Below, in pieces: positions 9,882-18,325 of a stretch of 64,000 bases of DNA. A model generated the notes under the pieces. The model did not search any database. It was not told the origin of the DNA and worked only from the letters and a program-made list of their open reading frames with translations. The first letter of the stretch is position 1; each line of letters begins with the position of its first letter. Made by a program: the position numbers and the translations under genes. Source of the stretch: Porticoccaceae bacterium (GTDB lineage Bacteria > Pseudomonadota > Gammaproteobacteria > Pseudomonadales > Porticoccaceae); NCBI GenBank assembly GCA_028822155.1, contig JAPKEJ010000003.1:1-64000 (forward strand). Direction: 5' to 3'.

Positions 9882-10188
9882 TTAAATAGCGCTAAAACTG
9901 TCCGCGTAGCAGTGCCATTACTTTTGTTGTGTTTATAACCAAAAATAGTTGTATGCTCCATATTAGCAGGTGATTTAAATCACAGGAGACATTATCATTA
10001 GATTAGTATTGATAGGCGGTGATGAGAAACACCTATGAATTAAAGTCACAAAGCTTTAGTATCATTTATAATAAACAATCTTGGCGGTTTTATATTTTTC
10101 ATCCCTCAAGACATTGGGGTGATGGCTAAGATAATACGATTAAATACGATGGCTCATCAGCCGGTAGAAAATTAGAGAGGGTATGTTA
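9882..10188. other. Intergenic region in front of the TetR gene
   Basis: About 300 bp, AT-rich, without a credible ORF. It contains the CRP-type palindrome described separately and, at 9939-9956, a weak relative (CCAAAA-ATAGTT-GTATGC, 8 of 12 positions) of the ACAAAC-N6-GTTTGT motif found elsewhere in the window. Confidence 0.4.
9969..9984. promoter_or_regulatory. CRP/Vfr-type binding site candidate
   Basis: The sequence GGTGATTTAAATCACA contains a perfect 14-bp palindrome (9970-9983) and matches the CRP consensus TGTGA-N6-TCACA at 9 of 10 positions. It lies about 200 bp upstream of the TetR start, so it may control that gene or mark a carbon-source input to the island. The match is seen directly; function is inferred. 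Confidence 0.5.
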
Positions 10189-10878
10189 ATGTCGGCAAGG
10201 AGCGAAGCGAAGCCTAAGTCAGCAGTGGCGATAAAAGGAAAACGGCCAAAGCGAAACGAAAAAGGCTGGCAGGCTGAAAAGAGCGCGATAACTCGTTCCG
10301 CTATATTGGAAGCGACGATTCAATGCCTTCTGGAGTTGGGCTACGCAAACACCACGACTGCGCTGATTGCTAGTAGTGCGGGCGTCTCTCGCGGTGCCAT
10401 GATGCATCACTTTCCCTCTCGCATGCTCGTCATGAGGGCTGTGGTTGATTTTTTGCACGGACGGCGTTTACGAGAATATCGGGAATTGATGGCAGATATT
10501 GACGAGCCTCAGCAACCATTGACTCATGAGGCTACTGCCAAATCTGTTGAAGCAGCCTGGCGATATGTAAATCTTCCTTCCTTTGTCGCTTATCAGGAAT
10601 TGCTTGCCGCGTCACGTACTGACTTAGAGTTACAGCAAGTTATTGGGCCGGTAGAGAAGGACTTTGAAAAACAATTTCTTGATACAGCCAAGGCAGTTTT
10701 CCCTCATTGGAAAAATATTGCGAGGTTGGAAGGTGCGCATGATATGGTGCATTTTTTAATGAAGGGCATGGCATTAAGTCATATGGATGTGAGGAAAAAA
10801 GCGCGATCTAAGCGTGTCATGGCTTATCTAACGACCATTCTCTCCGACATCTATAAAGAAGCAAACTTAATAGAGTAA
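10189..10878 (+). CDS. TetR/AcrR family transcriptional regulator
   Basis: A 229-residue regulator with an N-terminal basic extension (rich in Lys/Arg, residues 1-30) followed by a TetR helix-turn-helix: 'RSAILEATIQCLLELGYANTTTALIASSAGVSRG' split over helices 1-3 and 'MMHHFPSRMLVMRAVVDF' as helix 4. The C-terminal half is the variable ligand-binding and dimerisation domain; its ligand, perhaps an acyl-CoA or pathway intermediate, cannot be read. I prefer the ATG at 10189 because GAGAGGG ends 8 bp upstream; the ATG at 10183 is too close to it. It is the only complete transcription-factor gene in the window, so it is the natural candidate for the repeated operator motif seen at several promoters. 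Confidence 0.9.
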   Translation: MSARSEAKPKSAVAIKGKRPKRNEKGWQAEKSAITRSAILEATIQCLLELGYANTTTALIASSAGVSRGAMMHHFPSRMLVMRAVVDFLHGRRLREYRELMADIDEPQQPLTHEATAKSVEAAWRYVNLPSFVAYQELLAASRTDLELQQVIGPVEKDFEKQFLDTAKAVFPHWKNIARLEGAHDMVHFLMKGMALSHMDVRKKARSKRVMAYLTTILSDIYKEANLIE

Positions 10879-11066
10879 ATTGGATAAATTATTTTTAGAC
10901 TCTTTATGGGCTATTTGAATTAGCTTTTCGTTCATGTTTTAGTTCTTCTCTGATTGGCTCGTAGTCGATGAAATTTAACAGCCCCTTAGCTTATGTATGC
11001 TCCCTCAATCTGTTGGGCGATGAGATTGGGGCCCTAAAATACGCCAAATTCCGATTTTCTTAGTAA

Positions 11067-11270
11067 TCTTTGAAACCTAAAGGCGAGAGTCTAGCCACCA
11101 GTGCTTTTCTTGAAGGTCTTAGGGTCGCAAATGTTGGCTAGTCTCAAGATCTTCCTGAACTTGATATTCTTGACGTGAATTTACCTAGAACCGACGGCTT
11201 GCCCTCTGTCGATAGAGATATCTATGTTTTTGGCATCGTCAATAAAGGAGTTGCAGGTAGTCTCGATTGA
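11067..11270 (+). pseudogene. Possible relic of a response-regulator receiver domain
   Basis: One frame of this otherwise gene-free stretch reads 'SAFLEGLRVANVG', an internal TAG at 11139, then 'SQDLPELDILDVNLPRTDGLPSVD', and stops at 11268. The second block resembles the phospho-acceptor region of receiver domains (D-I-L-D-x-N-L-P-x-x-D-G). No start codon, dimerisation region or DNA-binding domain follows. It could be a decayed regulator fragment or chance; the resemblance rests on about 25 residues only. Confidence 0.25.
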
Positions 11271-11280
11271 TAATATGCTT

Positions 11281-11304
11281 TATAAAAGAAACATTCTTGT
11301 CTGT
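11281..11304 (+). promoter_or_regulatory. Promoter -10 box with operator-like inverted repeat (SDR operon)
   Basis: TATAAA (11281-11286) is directly followed by AGAAAC-ATTCTT-GTCTGT (11287-11304), which matches ACAAAC-N6-GTTTGT at 10 of 12 positions. The same order, -10 box then repeat, is seen at 31318-31341. No good -35 box is visible. Function as repressor operator is inferred. Confidence 0.35.
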
Positions 11305-11379
11305 TTTATCGGGCGCTGCTTCAGCATTACTAATGCCGGAGCATAAAAAGTTGTTGTAATAAAAATGGAAGGTTCTCTT

Positions 11380-12180
11380 ATGGGGCGATTAGAAGGCAAA
11401 GTTATATCCATTGTAGGTGCTGCCGGTAAGGATAATATGGGTCAAATTATGGCTCGTCGGTTTGCTACTGAGGGTGCTAAGGTTATTGTGTCTGGTCGTA
11501 ATGAGACTTCTCTACGTGAGCTTGCAGAAGAGATTAATGGGGATTGGGTGTTCTGTGACTTTACCAAGAAAACGTCTATAACCTCAATGATCGATACGAT
11601 TGTTGACCGCTATTCACGATTGGATGTCGCGGTCAATGCAACGGGTTGGGGTCTCTTAGTGCCTCTGGTTGAGAATTCGGAAGCCGACTTAGATCAGATA
11701 ATTGACCTTCAGTTTAAGGGCCCATTTGTGTGGTTACAAAAACTCGTCCAAACCATGGATGCCACTGGTGGCTCTATTATTCAGATTTCTTCGGCTACAG
11801 CCAAAATTATGCTGGATGATCATGCTGCTTATATGGGTACCAAAGCGGGCACAGACCATCTTATTCGATGCGTCGCGAATCAATATGGCCCTAAAGGTAT
11901 TCGCGCCAACAGTATTTCTCCTGGTTTGACTGAAACCCCAATGACTGCCGAGCCTTTAAAGAGTGCTGCACTTCTAGCGGAGTTCGAGAGGGGCTATCCC
12001 TTAGGTCGGATTGGTACGAGTGATGATATAGCTGCGGCTGCTATCTTTTTAGCATCTGACGAATGTTTTATGACGGGTGAAAACCTTCAGGTTAATGGTG
12101 GTCTTTGCTTACGCCGCAATCCACTGGGCACCGAGTTGTTTGATGCAATGGTTGCTGCGGGTGAAATACCTGCAGTGTAG
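11380..12180 (+). CDS. SDR family oxidoreductase (SDR 1)
   Basis: A 266-residue short-chain dehydrogenase/reductase. It has a variant dinucleotide-binding loop ('VGAAGKDNMG' in place of TGxxxGxG), the N-A-T-G version of the NAG motif, and the catalytic Ser and Tyr-x-x-x-Lys ('AAYMGTKAG'). The C-terminus carries a 'LRRNP' extension shared with SDR 5 at 21246, with which it looks paralogous. GGAAGG at 11367-11372 points to the ATG at 11380 instead of the in-frame ATG at 11365. First gene of the forward operon; probably an NAD(P)-dependent alcohol/ketone oxidoreductase, substrate unknown. Confidence 0.87.
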   Translation: MGRLEGKVISIVGAAGKDNMGQIMARRFATEGAKVIVSGRNETSLRELAEEINGDWVFCDFTKKTSITSMIDTIVDRYSRLDVAVNATGWGLLVPLVENSEADLDQIIDLQFKGPFVWLQKLVQTMDATGGSIIQISSATAKIMLDDHAAYMGTKAGTDHLIRCVANQYGPKGIRANSISPGLTETPMTAEPLKSAALLAEFERGYPLGRIGTSDDIAAAAIFLASDECFMTGENLQVNGGLCLRRNPLGTELFDAMVAAGEIPAV

Positions 12181-12213
12181 AAACTAAAAGTATAATAAAT
12201 TATAGGATAAAAA

Positions 12214-12975
12214 ATGAAACTTAATAATAAGGTTGTATTGATCACGGGTGCTGGTGGCGGTATTGGTCAGGCTGCAGTGAGAAAATTTGTGAGCGAAGGT
12301 GCCAGCGTTATGCTTGCAGATATCGGGACAGATGTTACCCAGCTGCTTGTGGATGAGCTAGGTACTGAGCACTGTGCATGCGTGGCAGTCGATGTTAGCC
12401 AGGCTGATCAGGTTGAGAATATGGTCAGCACCTGCGTTGAGCGGTTTGGTGGCATTGACGTGTTTGTTGCCAATGCGGGTGTTGAAGGTACGATTGGTGA
12501 AATCATCAATACTGATGTGTCTAATTTGGATACGGTGCTGGCTGTAAATGTCAGAGGCGTATGGCTGGGTCTGCATTACGTGATTCCGGTTATGCGCGAC
12601 GGTGGTGGAGGCAGCATTATGATTACTTCATCTGGTGCAGGTGTTAAGGGCTCTCCAAATACTGCCTGCTATAGCACCAGCAAACATGCTGTGATTGGAT
12701 TGATGCGTTGCGCTGCTCTGGAATGCGCGCAGTACGCAATTAGAGTTAATACGGTAAATCCCGGTGCAGTAGATACACGCATGATAGCATCGATTGAAAA
12801 GGGCTTTGCTGACTCTGGTGTAGATGACTTTAAGGGTATGGTAGAGGCTACAACGCCTTTAGGTCGGTATGGGCAGCCTGACGAAATTGCCAATATGATG
12901 GTTTTCTTGGGCAGTGATGACAGTAGTTATTGTACCGGTAGCGTTTATATGGTGGACGGCGGTAATGCGACTTAA
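12214..12975 (+). CDS. SDR family oxidoreductase (SDR 2)
   Basis: A 253-residue classical SDR with TGAGGGIG cofactor loop (residues about 11-18), N-A-G motif ('VANAGVEG'), catalytic Ser ('ITSSGAGV') and Tyr-Lys pair ('CYSTSKHA'), and the C-terminal 'VYMVDGG' typical of FabG-like enzymes. Asp at the end of the second strand ('MLADIG') favours NAD(H). It sits 33 bp after SDR 1 with an AGGA ribosome binding site and is likely an alcohol dehydrogenase of the pathway; the substrate is not readable. Confidence 0.88.
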   Translation: MKLNNKVVLITGAGGGIGQAAVRKFVSEGASVMLADIGTDVTQLLVDELGTEHCACVAVDVSQADQVENMVSTCVERFGGIDVFVANAGVEGTIGEIINTDVSNLDTVLAVNVRGVWLGLHYVIPVMRDGGGGSIMITSSGAGVKGSPNTACYSTSKHAVIGLMRCAALECAQYAIRVNTVNPGAVDTRMIASIEKGFADSGVDDFKGMVEATTPLGRYGQPDEIANMMVFLGSDDSSYCTGSVYMVDGGNAT

Positions 12976-13011
12976 TCTTATACTCTTACTAATAATTGAC
13001 GTAAATCTGTT

Positions 13012-13761
13012 ATGACGTTTGATTTTAAAAATAAGGTGGTGCTAATTACTGGTGCTGGCGCTGGTCTGGGCTATGCCTGTGCTTTGGCCTTTGCCAATGC
13101 CGGAGCTAAAGTCACGATAACTGATATTTCTAAAAATGCTTTAGATAAAGCCATAGTTGCCCTGCGAGATACTGGCGCGGAGGTATTGGGTTTGCTAAAT
13201 GATGCTAGTGATTCTGCTGATGTGAATATCTTACTTGATGCGATCATTATGCGCTTTGGTCGGCTCGATATCGCGGTGAATAACGCGGGGATAGGAACGC
13301 CATTGCAGGAATTTCATGAGATCGGTGAGGCTGAGTTCGATCGGGTAATCGCGGTTAATCTAAAGGGTGTATGGCTCTGCATGCAGGCAGAAATCCGCCA
13401 AATGCTAAAGCAGGGCGGGGGGCGCATCGTAAATATGGCCTCTGCGACTAGTCGTAACACTTATCCTAATGCCTCATCCTATGTCACCAGCAAATTCGCC
13501 GTGGCGGGATTGACTCGGACAGTAGCGGTGGAATATGCCGAACGAGATATTCGTATTAATGCGATATGCCCGGGTAATGTTGCCACCCCCCTGGTTGTTA
13601 GCCTTGTTGAGGACCTATCGGTTTTGGCAACAAAGCATGCTATGAAGCGCCTAGGTACACCTGAAGAGGTGGCCAACGGCGTTATGTTTTTAGCTTCGGA
13701 CTTATCATCTTTCAGTACCGGAAGTCTGCTTGAGGTCGATGGAGGCTGGAACGCGACATAA
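13012..13761 (+). CDS. SDR family oxidoreductase (SDR 3)
   Basis: A 249-residue classical SDR: cofactor loop TGAGAGLG, Asp after strand 2 ('TITDIS', favouring NAD), 'NNAGIG', catalytic Ser ('MASATS') and 'YVTSK', and a C-terminal 'LLEVDGGWNAT'. It follows SDR 2 by 36 bp without a strong ribosome binding site. The overall pattern resembles 3-alpha or 20-beta-hydroxysteroid and cyclohexanol-type dehydrogenases, but this group is too broad for a substrate call. Confidence 0.88.
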   Translation: MTFDFKNKVVLITGAGAGLGYACALAFANAGAKVTITDISKNALDKAIVALRDTGAEVLGLLNDASDSADVNILLDAIIMRFGRLDIAVNNAGIGTPLQEFHEIGEAEFDRVIAVNLKGVWLCMQAEIRQMLKQGGGRIVNMASATSRNTYPNASSYVTSKFAVAGLTRTVAVEYAERDIRINAICPGNVATPLVVSLVEDLSVLATKHAMKRLGTPEEVANGVMFLASDLSSFSTGSLLEVDGGWNAT

Positions 13762-13800
13762 GCACTCACTTGAATTTTAACAATAATAAGGAATATATAT

Positions 13801-14562
13801 ATGTCTAGATTATTAAACAAAGTTGCGATTATTACGGGTGCAGCATCTAATCCAGGCCTTGGTCACGCTACGGCGGTTCGCTTTGCACAAGAGGGCGCCA
13901 AGTTGGTGATCACCGACATCGATATGGTTGGATTGGCAGCTGCGGAAAAAGAGCTAATTGCTTTGGGTGCTGAGGTATTATCGATGGAGCAAAATGTTGT
14001 CGATGAAGAGCGTTGGCAGGAAGTTATTGATGCTACCGTAGAGCGTTTTGGTGGGCTGGATATTCTGGTCAATAATGCAGGCATCGCGCTGATGAGACCT
14101 ATTAGCGAGTATTCGATGGCGGATTATGATCTGCAGATGGATGTTAATATTCGTAGCGTTTTTCTTGGTTGTAAAAAGGCGCTGCCAGCAATGATCGCTT
14201 CGGGAGGTGGCTCTATTGTCAATATGTCTTCTGTTGCGGCTCTGCGCGGAATTCCAGGTGTGTCGGTGTACGGTATTGCTAAAGCTGGCGTGCAAATTTT
14301 CAGCAAGGGCGTGGCGTTGGAGCATGCAGCTGATGGAATTCGTTGCAACTCGCTTCATCCTGGTTTAATTGACACTAATATACAAAATGATTCGCGGCGC
14401 GACAATCCAGGCGAGTTTGAGAAGCTGGGTGCAGCAGTGCCATTCGGACGCATGGGGTACCCAGTGGAAGTGGCTAATTGTGTATTATTTTTGGCTTCTG
14501 ATGAATCTAGCTATGTAACTGGCGCAGAGCTGGTCGTGGATGGCGGTCTTATCCAAAAGTAA
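13801..14562 (+). CDS. SDR family oxidoreductase (SDR 4)
   Basis: A 253-residue classical SDR with a slightly extended cofactor loop ('TGAASNPGLG'), Asp at the cofactor-specificity position ('VITDID'), 'NNAGIAL', catalytic Ser in 'NMSSVAAL' and 'YGIAKAG' as the Tyr-x-x-x-Lys. AAGGA lies upstream of the ATG at the usual distance. The pattern is near hydroxysteroid and cyclopentanol dehydrogenases of the SDR family. Fourth consecutive SDR of the operon; three or more consecutive oxidations or isomer-specific steps are implied, by inference. Confidence 0.88.
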   Translation: MSRLLNKVAIITGAASNPGLGHATAVRFAQEGAKLVITDIDMVGLAAAEKELIALGAEVLSMEQNVVDEERWQEVIDATVERFGGLDILVNNAGIALMRPISEYSMADYDLQMDVNIRSVFLGCKKALPAMIASGGGSIVNMSSVAALRGIPGVSVYGIAKAGVQIFSKGVALEHAADGIRCNSLHPGLIDTNIQNDSRRDNPGEFEKLGAAVPFGRMGYPVEVANCVLFLASDESSYVTGAELVVDGGLIQK

Positions 14563-14602
14563 TACTAGGAAGCAAGTGCCAGCTTGATGTGTTCTAAAGA
14601 AT

Positions 14603-14620
14603 TCAAATCAGTGAATTTGT
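14603..14620. promoter_or_regulatory. Weak operator-like repeat before Rieske gene A
   Basis: TCAAAT-CAGTGA-ATTTGT in the 121-bp gap before the Rieske gene matches the ACAAAC-N6-GTTTGT pattern at 9 of 12 positions. Too weak to stand alone; recorded because of its position. Confidence 0.15.
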
Positions 14621-14683
14621 AAGTTGGCCAGGCAGTAATTTATTAGTTTGTGTAACAGCATAGATAACTAGGGTGGTTACAAC

Positions 14684-16027
14684 ATGAGTTCACAATCTGA
14701 GACATCTCGGTATGCCAAGGGCTTTGATCTCCCTGTACGTGGCGATACGATTACAGCAGATCGGTATGTTTCCCGCGAGTTTATGGATCGTGAAAACCAG
14801 CATTTGTGGCCGAAAGTTTGGCACCTTGGTGGCATGGTCGCCGAGATTGTGCAGGCGGGTGATTATGTTCGCCATAACTTGGGTAAAGAATCGGTCATTA
14901 TGGTTGGCCAGGCCGATGGGTCCATTAAAGCATTTTATAATTCCTGCCCGCACCGCGGCAACCGCCTAGTGCTAGGGGATATCGGTGGCAGCGATAGAAT
15001 CACCTGCGGCTATCATGGCTGGCAGTTTTCCCCCGATGGTGTGCTGATCAGTGTTCAGGATCCCGATGACTTTCCCGACGGTAATCCTTGCGGAAAAGTA
15101 ACGCTCACAGAGGTGCGCTGCGAGAGCTGGGGACCATTTATATTCTACTGCATGGATGAAGATGTCGCGCCATTATTGGATTGGTTGGCGCCCTTGCCCG
15201 AACGCCTTAAGAGTTATGGCTTGGATAATTGGATAAGAGTGATGTGCCTGTCAGCCGATGCGGGCTTTAATTGGAAAATTATTCGGGATAACTTCAATGA
15301 AAGTTATCATTTGCCAACGATCCATCCAGAATTGTCGACTTTTATCAATGATGGTCTGTCCGACACGTTATTTGAGATGTATGAGACTGGCCACAACTCC
15401 ATGTGGATGAAAGGTCATCAGGCCACTACTAGAAATCCGGAGTTTGAAACTGGAGAGGTCCCCGCGCCCCTGGACGATGTGGCTCGAGCTTGGGGTCTTG
15501 ACCCTAAGGACTATAATGGTCATACCGGAGATATTCGCGAGGCCATAGTGGCCGCCAAGCGCCGTATGGGTCCTGATATAGGCTATACCAATTACAAAAA
15601 TATGAGTGATCAGCAGCTGGTTGATTATTTCCATTGTACGCTATTCCCCAATCTGACGATTACCATGTCACCCGAGCAGTGTCAGATTTTGCGTACTGAA
15701 CCCCATCCTAGCGATCCTCAAAAATGTGTTTTCCATCACTGGGTGCTAGCGCCACCAGTTGAGGGTATGAACGAAGTAATCACACCTATTGGACCAATGC
15801 CGCTGGAATGGGCTGAAAATCGCCACAGTGTGTATGGCGATGGTCAGTCAGTAGGTTATGTGGCGGATCAGGATCTCAGTATTGGCACCAGCCAGCAGGA
15901 GGGGCTTAACTCTCGAGGATTCAAAGGCTGTATTTTGACTCATCAAGAGAAGCGAGTGCAGCGGTTTCATGAGCTGCTCAATGACTATGTAGGCACTGAT
16001 ATCATAAATTCTGACCAGTTGAGGTGA
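14684..16027 (+). CDS. Rieske non-heme iron oxygenase alpha subunit (A)
   Basis: A 447-residue aromatic-ring-hydroxylating-type oxygenase subunit. The Rieske [2Fe-2S] ligands are Cys88, His90, Cys108 and His111 ('CPHRG', 'CGYH'). The mononuclear iron ligands are His209 and His214 in 'NESYHLPTIH', with the bridging Asp202 conserved. The family uses electrons from a reductase/ferredoxin chain to insert O2 into hydrophobic substrates or to demethylate them. No beta subunit, ferredoxin or reductase is adjacent; the electron donor is presumably encoded elsewhere, perhaps the Rieske ferredoxin at 47073. It overlaps the end of the SDR array's operon and is followed directly by a VOC gene. Confidence 0.93.
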   Translation: MSSQSETSRYAKGFDLPVRGDTITADRYVSREFMDRENQHLWPKVWHLGGMVAEIVQAGDYVRHNLGKESVIMVGQADGSIKAFYNSCPHRGNRLVLGDIGGSDRITCGYHGWQFSPDGVLISVQDPDDFPDGNPCGKVTLTEVRCESWGPFIFYCMDEDVAPLLDWLAPLPERLKSYGLDNWIRVMCLSADAGFNWKIIRDNFNESYHLPTIHPELSTFINDGLSDTLFEMYETGHNSMWMKGHQATTRNPEFETGEVPAPLDDVARAWGLDPKDYNGHTGDIREAIVAAKRRMGPDIGYTNYKNMSDQQLVDYFHCTLFPNLTITMSPEQCQILRTEPHPSDPQKCVFHHWVLAPPVEGMNEVITPIGPMPLEWAENRHSVYGDGQSVGYVADQDLSIGTSQQEGLNSRGFKGCILTHQEKRVQRFHELLNDYVGTDIINSDQLR

Positions 16028-16032
16028 TACAG

Positions 16033-16545
16033 ATGTTCAAAGTTAGTCTTGTCGGATTAATTGTTTTTTGCATGACGTCCTTGGCTTTTACCGAAGATAA
16101 AGTCCCCAAGAGGAATCCACTGGCACTGATGCGTGCCGACCATATTATGATTTCAACCGCTGACTACAGTGCCACTGTGGAATGGTATCGTAGTATTCTC
16201 GGTTTTGAAATTGTGCGTGAATGGGCTATAGATGGCTATCCAGATGTGGAGGTGGGTTATATCTCTGCCAATGGTTTTATGATTGAGATTGTTGGCACCA
16301 AAGAGTCATTTCAGGATGAAAAGGTAGCACCAGATGTGTTTACCGCCATGTCTGATCGCGGCTATGTGCACTTAGCCTTTAAAAGCGCTGATGTGGATGC
16401 GGTGGCTGTGGAACTGACTCGCCGTGGTGTTGAACTGGAACTGCCGCCTACCAATTTCGATGCGGCGGGTGTTCGACTTTTATTTATTCGTGATAACAAT
16501 GGCAATCTTATTGAGATTGTCACTCCGCTCTCTGCTGATAAGTAA
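16033..16545 (+). CDS. Exported VOC (glyoxalase/bleomycin-resistance) family protein
   Basis: A 170-residue protein with an N-terminal signal peptide (hydrophobic to about residue 18) followed by one VOC domain. Candidate metal ligands are the His of 'ADHIMI', the His of 'YVHLAF' and the Glu of 'NLIEIV'. VOC proteins catalyse isomerisation, epimerisation or dioxygenation using a bound metal. I place the start at ATG 16033, 6 bp after GAGGTG; the GTG at 16024 lies in the stop region of the upstream gene. The secretion signal is unusual for a VOC enzyme and suggests periplasmic action together with the next two genes. Confidence 0.8.
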   Translation: MFKVSLVGLIVFCMTSLAFTEDKVPKRNPLALMRADHIMISTADYSATVEWYRSILGFEIVREWAIDGYPDVEVGYISANGFMIEIVGTKESFQDEKVAPDVFTAMSDRGYVHLAFKSADVDAVAVELTRRGVELELPPTNFDAAGVRLLFIRDNNGNLIEIVTPLSADK

Positions 16546-16550
16546 TCATT

Positions 16551-18302
16551 ATGAATTTATTACCGAGTTTAAATTTTCTGCTGCGAGCCTTTTTGTTAAT
16601 GGTGCTTGCTGGTGCTGGCTGCGCAGAACGGCAGGCTCTTGACTCTAATGTAGCTCTATCAGGAACAGTCTCTTCCGCAGATGAAGGGCTGATGGAAGGC
16701 GTCGTGGTAATTCTTCGAAATCTAAATAGTACGGTGCTAACTGCCGTGACTAGTGATTCTGCTGGCCATTTCCAGTTTAATCAAGATCGAGTGACTGGCG
16801 GCGATTACGAAATCAGCGTACGTGCTGTGGGCTATGAATTACTGGGCGCCAAGATCATTGTGATTGACGAAAAGCAGTCTCAAATTTTGGGCGATCTGAT
16901 CCTAACTTCGGTCATCGAACCCTTACGTCTGGCCTCTCAGCTGACCTCCTTGGACTGGGTGAAAAGCTTCCCTGGAACCGAGTTAGAAAAAGATTTATTG
17001 GTAAAAAATATGGTTAACTGTGGCTTCTGCCACAGTCTTGAGCGTATAGCCCGCTCAGCCTATAACGCGGAGGGCTTTGAGCAGATAATACAGCGCATGC
17101 ATACCTATGAGACAGATCATTCTTCCGCTAATCGCATTCAGGTCGTCTCAAAACCCAAGCCGATCGAGGGATTGATTTGGTATGGACGAAAAGCCTCTGA
17201 TATTGCAGAATACTTGGCGACGATCAATCTAAGCGGCGGTAAATCGCAATGGGATTATCCACTACAAACATTGCCTCGGCCCTCGGGCGAGGGCACTAAT
17301 GCCACGGTCACTGTCTATCCGATTCCCCGTCAGCCCAGTGTGATCCATGATTTGGATGTAGATTCAAAAGGTAATGTCTGGTATGGCAATACTGGCTGGG
17401 ATTTCATTGGCAAACTTGATCCCCGCACTGGCCAGTTTTCAGAATGGGACGCGCCAAACTTTCTGCCCGAGCCGACAGAAGGCCTTATGCGTATTGTTGG
17501 GGTGCAGGATATTCAGGTGGATGAAACGGATACTGTTTGGGTCGCGGTAATGGGTAATAAGCATGCGTCTTTTAAACCCGATACCGAGATCTGGCAGACA
17601 TATGATCTCCCTGTGATTTGGAAAAATCCCTTTCTTGGTCCCGTAAGGGCGGGTGAAGGCGGACTCTGGGCCACGGGCATCACCTCAGTGCCTGAAGGCC
17701 CTATTCGCCATGAGCATGCCTTCCGTTTTGACATCAAAACAAGTGCAGTGGATGCAGGTATTATGCTGTTTGATGATAAACCATTTCCCACAGACCCTGA
17801 TCGAGTTGGCCAATTAAATTACTGCTACATGATGGACCAGGATGCTGAGGGAAACTTTCTCTGCACTGCCCCTGAAGCTTCGTCTATTGCTCGCTCAGAC
17901 GGACAGGGCAATGTTCGGCTGGTGCCCACGCCCACGCCTAATGCCTATCCTAGACGGGGTTACAGAGACGCTAACAACCGTTTTTGGTTTACCGAATTCT
18001 TTGCCGATAACGTTGCTGTTATTGATTTGGATACCGACAACATTACAGAGTACCCGCTGCAGCCCAGGCATATTTCGCCTTATTACGCACGGCCAGATCG
18101 CACCGGTAAAATTTGGATATCCAGCACAGGCTCAGATCGCTTATTGCGGCTAGACCCTGAAACGGGCGGGGTAGTGAAGTACCTGATGCCAGTGGAGTAT
18201 GACGCGCGAAAAGTGGTGGTAGATAATTCTGCTGATCGTATTACGGTCTGGTTACCCAATAAAAATCATGGGCAGCTGATTCGGGTCGAGGTGGCTAATT
18301 AA
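16551..18302 (+). CDS. Exported carboxypeptidase-regulatory-like / heme c / Vgb-like propeller protein
   Basis: A 583-residue exported protein built from three parts. A hydrophobic signal ends near Cys24; the lipobox is imperfect, so lipoprotein status is uncertain. Residues about 34-115 form a carboxypeptidase-regulatory-like beta-sandwich ('GTVSSADEGLMEGVVVIL'). A CxxCH heme-binding motif (Cys157, Cys160, His161) lies in a cytochrome-c-like stretch of about residues 130-225. The rest is a seven-bladed propeller like virginiamycin B lyase, with repeated 'GNVWYGNTG', 'DTVWVAVMG' and 'GKIWISSTG' blades. Such composites occur near oxidoreductase genes in environmental bacteria; the role, perhaps periplasmic electron transfer or lyase activity, is unknown. 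It follows the VOC gene by 5 bp. Confidence 0.82.
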   Translation: MNLLPSLNFLLRAFLLMVLAGAGCAERQALDSNVALSGTVSSADEGLMEGVVVILRNLNSTVLTAVTSDSAGHFQFNQDRVTGGDYEISVRAVGYELLGAKIIVIDEKQSQILGDLILTSVIEPLRLASQLTSLDWVKSFPGTELEKDLLVKNMVNCGFCHSLERIARSAYNAEGFEQIIQRMHTYETDHSSANRIQVVSKPKPIEGLIWYGRKASDIAEYLATINLSGGKSQWDYPLQTLPRPSGEGTNATVTVYPIPRQPSVIHDLDVDSKGNVWYGNTGWDFIGKLDPRTGQFSEWDAPNFLPEPTEGLMRIVGVQDIQVDETDTVWVAVMGNKHASFKPDTEIWQTYDLPVIWKNPFLGPVRAGEGGLWATGITSVPEGPIRHEHAFRFDIKTSAVDAGIMLFDDKPFPTDPDRVGQLNYCYMMDQDAEGNFLCTAPEASSIARSDGQGNVRLVPTPTPNAYPRRGYRDANNRFWFTEFFADNVAVIDLDTDNITEYPLQPRHISPYYARPDRTGKIWISSTGSDRLLRLDPETGGVVKYLMPVEYDARKVVVDNSADRITVWLPNKNHGQLIRVEVAN

Positions 18303-18325
18303 AAATTTTCATATTAAGGGAAATA

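Larger units (their letters stand above)
10879..11379. other. Long intergenic region between TetR gene and SDR operon
   Basis: About 500 bp separate the regulator from the forward catabolic operon. It holds the possible receiver-domain relic at 11067-11270, a TATAAA box at 11281-11286 and, directly after it, the operator-like repeat at 11287-11304. No intact gene is visible. Confidence 0.5.
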
